From Prevotella sp. DNF00663 (lineage in GTDB: Bacteria; Bacteroidota; Bacteroidia; Bacteroidales; Bacteroidaceae), in contig NZ_KQ960663.1 in the NCBI RefSeq assembly GCF_001553265.1, positions 964-64,963 of the forward strand: DNA of 64,000 nucleotides, written 5' to 3'. The notes under the pieces were generated by a model, which worked only from the letters and a program-made list of their open reading frames with translations, ran no database searches and was not told the origin of the DNA. Both the position numbers and the translations under genes were made by a program. Position 1 is the stretch's first letter. Each line of letters starts with the position of its first letter. This document shows positions 62,084 to 64,000 of this stretch, piece by piece.

Positions 62084-62583
62084 ACATACTGAACAACAGA
62101 AACAAGAGAACATCAATATTCAAGGCAGTGGCGTTATGCCTGATAGCCGCCATGTCATTCACCCTCGTGTCATGTGACGATGACATGGACATCCAGCAGT
62201 CCTATCCCTTCACGGTGGAGGTCATGCCCGTGCCGAACAAGGTAGTAAAGGGGCAGACAGTGGAAATCCGCTGTGAACTGAAAAAGGAGGGCGACTTTTC
62301 GGGTACGCTCTATACCATCCGCTATTTCCAGTTCGAGGGGGAAGGCTCGCTCAAAATGGATAACGGCATCACCTTCCTGCCTAACGACCGCTACCTGCTG
62401 GAGAACGAAAAATTCCGCCTGTACTACACGGCGGCGGGTGATGAGGCGCATAATTTCATCGTGGTGGTGGAGGATAACTTTAGCAACTCCTACGAACTGG
62501 AATTTGACTTCAACAACAGGAATGTAAAGGACGACGATCTTACCATCGTTCCCATCGGCAACTTCAGCCCCTTGTTGAAATGA
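62080..62583 (+). CDS. traQ: TraQ, DUF3872 lipoprotein
   Basis: The 167-residue protein has a lipoprotein signal ending in LVSCDDD (lipobox Cys about 30) and an immunoglobulin-like β domain (VEVMPVPNKVVKGQTVEIRC; VVVEDNFSNSYELEFDF). It overlaps traP and the lysozyme gene by 4 bp each. In CTnDOT traQ is the last named tra gene. Confidence 0.87.
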   Translation: MNILNNRNKRTSIFKAVALCLIAAMSFTLVSCDDDMDIQQSYPFTVEVMPVPNKVVKGQTVEIRCELKKEGDFSGTLYTIRYFQFEGEGSLKMDNGITFLPNDRYLLENEKFRLYYTAAGDEAHNFIVVVEDNFSNSYELEFDFNNRNVKDDDLTIVPIGNFSPLLK

Positions 62584-63107
62584 TGCGTGTATTCATGACA
62601 ATGCTCTGTTCACTTCTGACGGTCTGTTCTGTGTCCGCGCAGATCAGCCGCCAAGAGGGAACGGACGGGCAGGCGGCAATCTACCGACTGCCGCTTATGG
62701 AACGTGCTTTTTTATGCTGCCGCTACTTTGAAGGCTGGCACTCAGAAAAACACTACCCATACGTCGGTTGGGGTCACAAACTTTTGCCAAACGAGAAGTA
62801 TTCGGCACGAACCATGACAAAACGGGATGCGGATGAACTTTTGCGGAAAGACCTGCGCAAATTTGTCGCCATGTTCCGTAAATTCGGGGTTGATTCGATT
62901 TTGCTTGGCACGTTAGCTTACAATGTGGGACCGGCGAAGCTGTTAGGCAGCAAAACAATCCCCAAAAGCACCTTAATCAAGAAGCTGGAAGCTGGTGACA
63001 GGAACATCTACCGTGAGTATATAGCCTTCTGCAACTACAAAGGAAAACGCCACGCCATGCTGCTCAAACGGAGAAAGGCGGAGTTTGCGCTGTTGTATAT
63101 CCCATAA
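62580..63107 (+). CDS. Lysozyme-like muramidase of the conjugation operon
   Basis: The 175-residue exported protein has a signal peptide (TMLCSLLTVCSVSAQ) and a phage-lysozyme (GH24-type) fold. The catalytic Glu is in RYFEGWH, followed by YVGWGHKL and TKRDADELLRKDL. It probably opens the peptidoglycan for the mating channel, like VirB1. It is coupled to traQ by a 4-bp overlap and ends the operon at a strong terminator. Confidence 0.88.
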   Translation: MMRVFMTMLCSLLTVCSVSAQISRQEGTDGQAAIYRLPLMERAFLCCRYFEGWHSEKHYPYVGWGHKLLPNEKYSARTMTKRDADELLRKDLRKFVAMFRKFGVDSILLGTLAYNVGPAKLLGSKTIPKSTLIKKLEAGDRNIYREYIAFCNYKGKRHAMLLKRRKAEFALLYIP

Positions 63108-63124
63108 AAGGACTGACAAAACTG

Positions 63125-63163
63125 GCAAAAGACGTGCCATATTTAACTTGGCACGTCTTTTGC
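63125..63163 (+). terminator. Terminator of the tra operon
   Basis: A perfect 15-bp stem GCAAAAGACGTGCCA/TGGCACGTCTTTTGC with a 9-nt loop sits 18 bp after the lysozyme stop codon. The T-run lies inside the 3' arm. Confidence 0.85.
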
Positions 63164-63594
63164 TCTATCACTTGATAGATTATCGTAGGATTTTCTCGTT
63201 AATTGACATCGTTGAGCCATTTTTGCCTATCGGTTTCCAAATAACACTTCAAGTTGTAAGTGTTGTGAGAGCAATACAAAACATAGTTATTAACCATAAA
63301 AAGTATAGCGAAATTATGAAGAAAGTATTTAGGAAAATTCAGAAAGGAACAACAAAAATGATTGAACGTATCAAATCGTTGGGGGAAATGGAGACGAAGC
63401 AGAAATGTGTAGTTCAACGGTTCGAGATTATCATTCCCCTCCACCAAAAAATAACGACCCAATATATAGCCTCCGCAAGTTTTACTTGCGGATTTTTTAG
63501 TTATCGCAGATTGGACAAAGGTTTCTTTGCTACTTTCTTTGTCCGCCATCATGCTCACTGAAAGAAAGTAGGGCGGCTCTCGCCGCCCCGCCAC
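63164..63594. other. Noncoding region after the tra operon
   Basis: About 430 bp without a clear gene. A short frame from 63316 (MKKVFRKIQKGTTKMIERI…) runs into a terminator-like hairpin, CCGCAAGT/ACTTGCGG (63473-63480 with 63484-63491, then ATTTTTT), and has no recognisable family. That hairpin may end a short transcript starting upstream. Confidence 0.4.
63473..63498 (+). terminator. Rho-independent terminator
   Basis: An 8-bp perfect stem CCGCAAGT/ACTTGCGG with a TTT loop, followed by ATTTTTT. No clear gene precedes it, so it may end a small RNA or a short undetected gene. Confidence 0.75.
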
Positions 63595-63903
63595 TCAAAA
63601 GCGTGTGTAAAGTCCCGTCACCATCGTGAACATTTCCTCCAGCATATCAAAATAGATACCCTCGTGTACGGCAATGTCCTTTGTCTTGCACTCAAAGGTC
63701 TTTTTGCTGAACGTCCTGCGGTAGAAGCGCATATTGTAGAGGTCTGCCCCTTCGTCATAGATGATGTCAAGGCGGTTGGCACTTGTTTTGTTCCTTGCAA
63801 GGCTCATCCGTAAGCCGTTGCCCATATCTATGAAATCACGGCTACCTGTCATGGCGGTGAAGCGTTTTCCGCCTATCTGCTGTAATATCGTCTTGGCTAT
63901 CAT
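63595..63903 (-). CDS. Conserved hypothetical ICE protein (leftward module at the right side)
   Basis: The 102-residue protein starts MIAKTILQQIGGKRFTAMTG and is rich in conserved aromatic residues (DLYNMRFYRRTF, GIYFDMLEEMF). Proteins of this type occur next to the tra operon in Bacteroides ICEs, usually at the start of a block of small antirestriction-like or DUF genes; I do not know a function. The ATG at 63903 is preferred, since 63960 lies in an upstream spacer. It points left, convergent with the tra operon, and the block probably continues beyond the window. Confidence 0.65.
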   Translation of the reverse strand: MIAKTILQQIGGKRFTAMTGSRDFIDMGNGLRMSLARNKTSANRLDIIYDEGADLYNMRFYRRTFSKKTFECKTKDIAVHEGIYFDMLEEMFTMVTGLYTRF

Positions 63904-64000
63904 ATCTTTTGTTTTTAGGGTTTTAAGTATTGGCGGTGCGGACACCGCCATCCCGTTCAAAATTCTCGCATTTCGGAAATGGGGGTCTGCCGTTGTAGCC

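Noticed and set aside
63085..63561. 158-codon protein after the lysozyme gene
   Set aside because: It overlaps the lysozyme end and runs through two terminator hairpins; no family features.
63904..64000. attR of the ICE
   Set aside because: No GTAnnTTTGC core or chromosomal gene was seen before the edge; the element continues to the right.

Overview
The window comes from a member of the Bacteroidales, most likely Bacteroides, Phocaeicola or Parabacteroides. The evidence is Bacteroidetes-type promoters (-7 element TAnnTTTG), a DUF5112/DUF5113 sensor gene, and a nearly complete integrated conjugative element (ICE) of the CTnDOT family. Bases 1-8800 are chromosomal. They hold a tyrosine recombinase beside a 270-bp segment bounded by 24-bp inverted repeats, a stub of an abortive-infection gene, a two-component sensor/regulator pair with a membrane protein, an ABC-F ATPase, and the ribosome-assembly GTPase engB.

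The ICE begins at about 8801, where the IntDOT core GTAACTTTGC (minus strand) lies in the engB promoter. It continues past the right edge, so attR is not in the window. In order it carries: intDOT with small accessory and HTH genes (9.1-11.5 kb); the excision operon xis2c-xis2d-orf3-exc, followed by a ~90-nt sRNA gene matching RteR (11.6-16.2 kb); and a giant methylase/helicase gene split in two by a ~10-kb nested element (16.7-32.5 kb). Next come tetQ-rteA-rteB with an attenuator-type leader, a RibD/DHFR-like gene behind a structured RNA and terminator, and rteC (33-40.3 kb). An AT-rich two-gene cargo (DUF4143 ATPase plus membrane KAP NTPase, 40.5-45 kb) follows, then mobC-mobB-mobA (minus strand), a hairpin-rich oriT candidate region, and the traA-traQ operon ending with a lysozyme gene (49.5-63.1 kb).

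The nested element (20763-30753) has two tandem tyrosine recombinases, a DUF1896 gene, an array of 16-bp iterons, two excisionase-type HTH proteins, a DUF3408 protein and a MobA-like protein with an oriT-like site but no relaxase. It also carries IS4351 (transposase frameshifted), ermF and a truncated TonB-receptor gene. Target-like 12-bp sequences flank it.

Known CTnDOT logic explains how the parts work together. Tetracycline relieves attenuation of tetQ-rteA-rteB, RteA/RteB activate rteC, RteC activates the excision operon, and excision proteins stimulate tra/mob expression while RteR represses tra. The element therefore confers tetracycline (TetQ) and macrolide-lincosamide-streptogramin B (ErmF) resistance. 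The most novel points are: (i) RteR contains an antisense match to a leader motif recurring just upstream of several ICE start codons; (ii) an RNA hairpin and terminator precede the RibD-like gene; (iii) the 16-bp iteron array; (iv) the KAP/DUF4143 cargo; (v) an invertible segment that would rewrite the C-terminus of its neighbouring recombinase.
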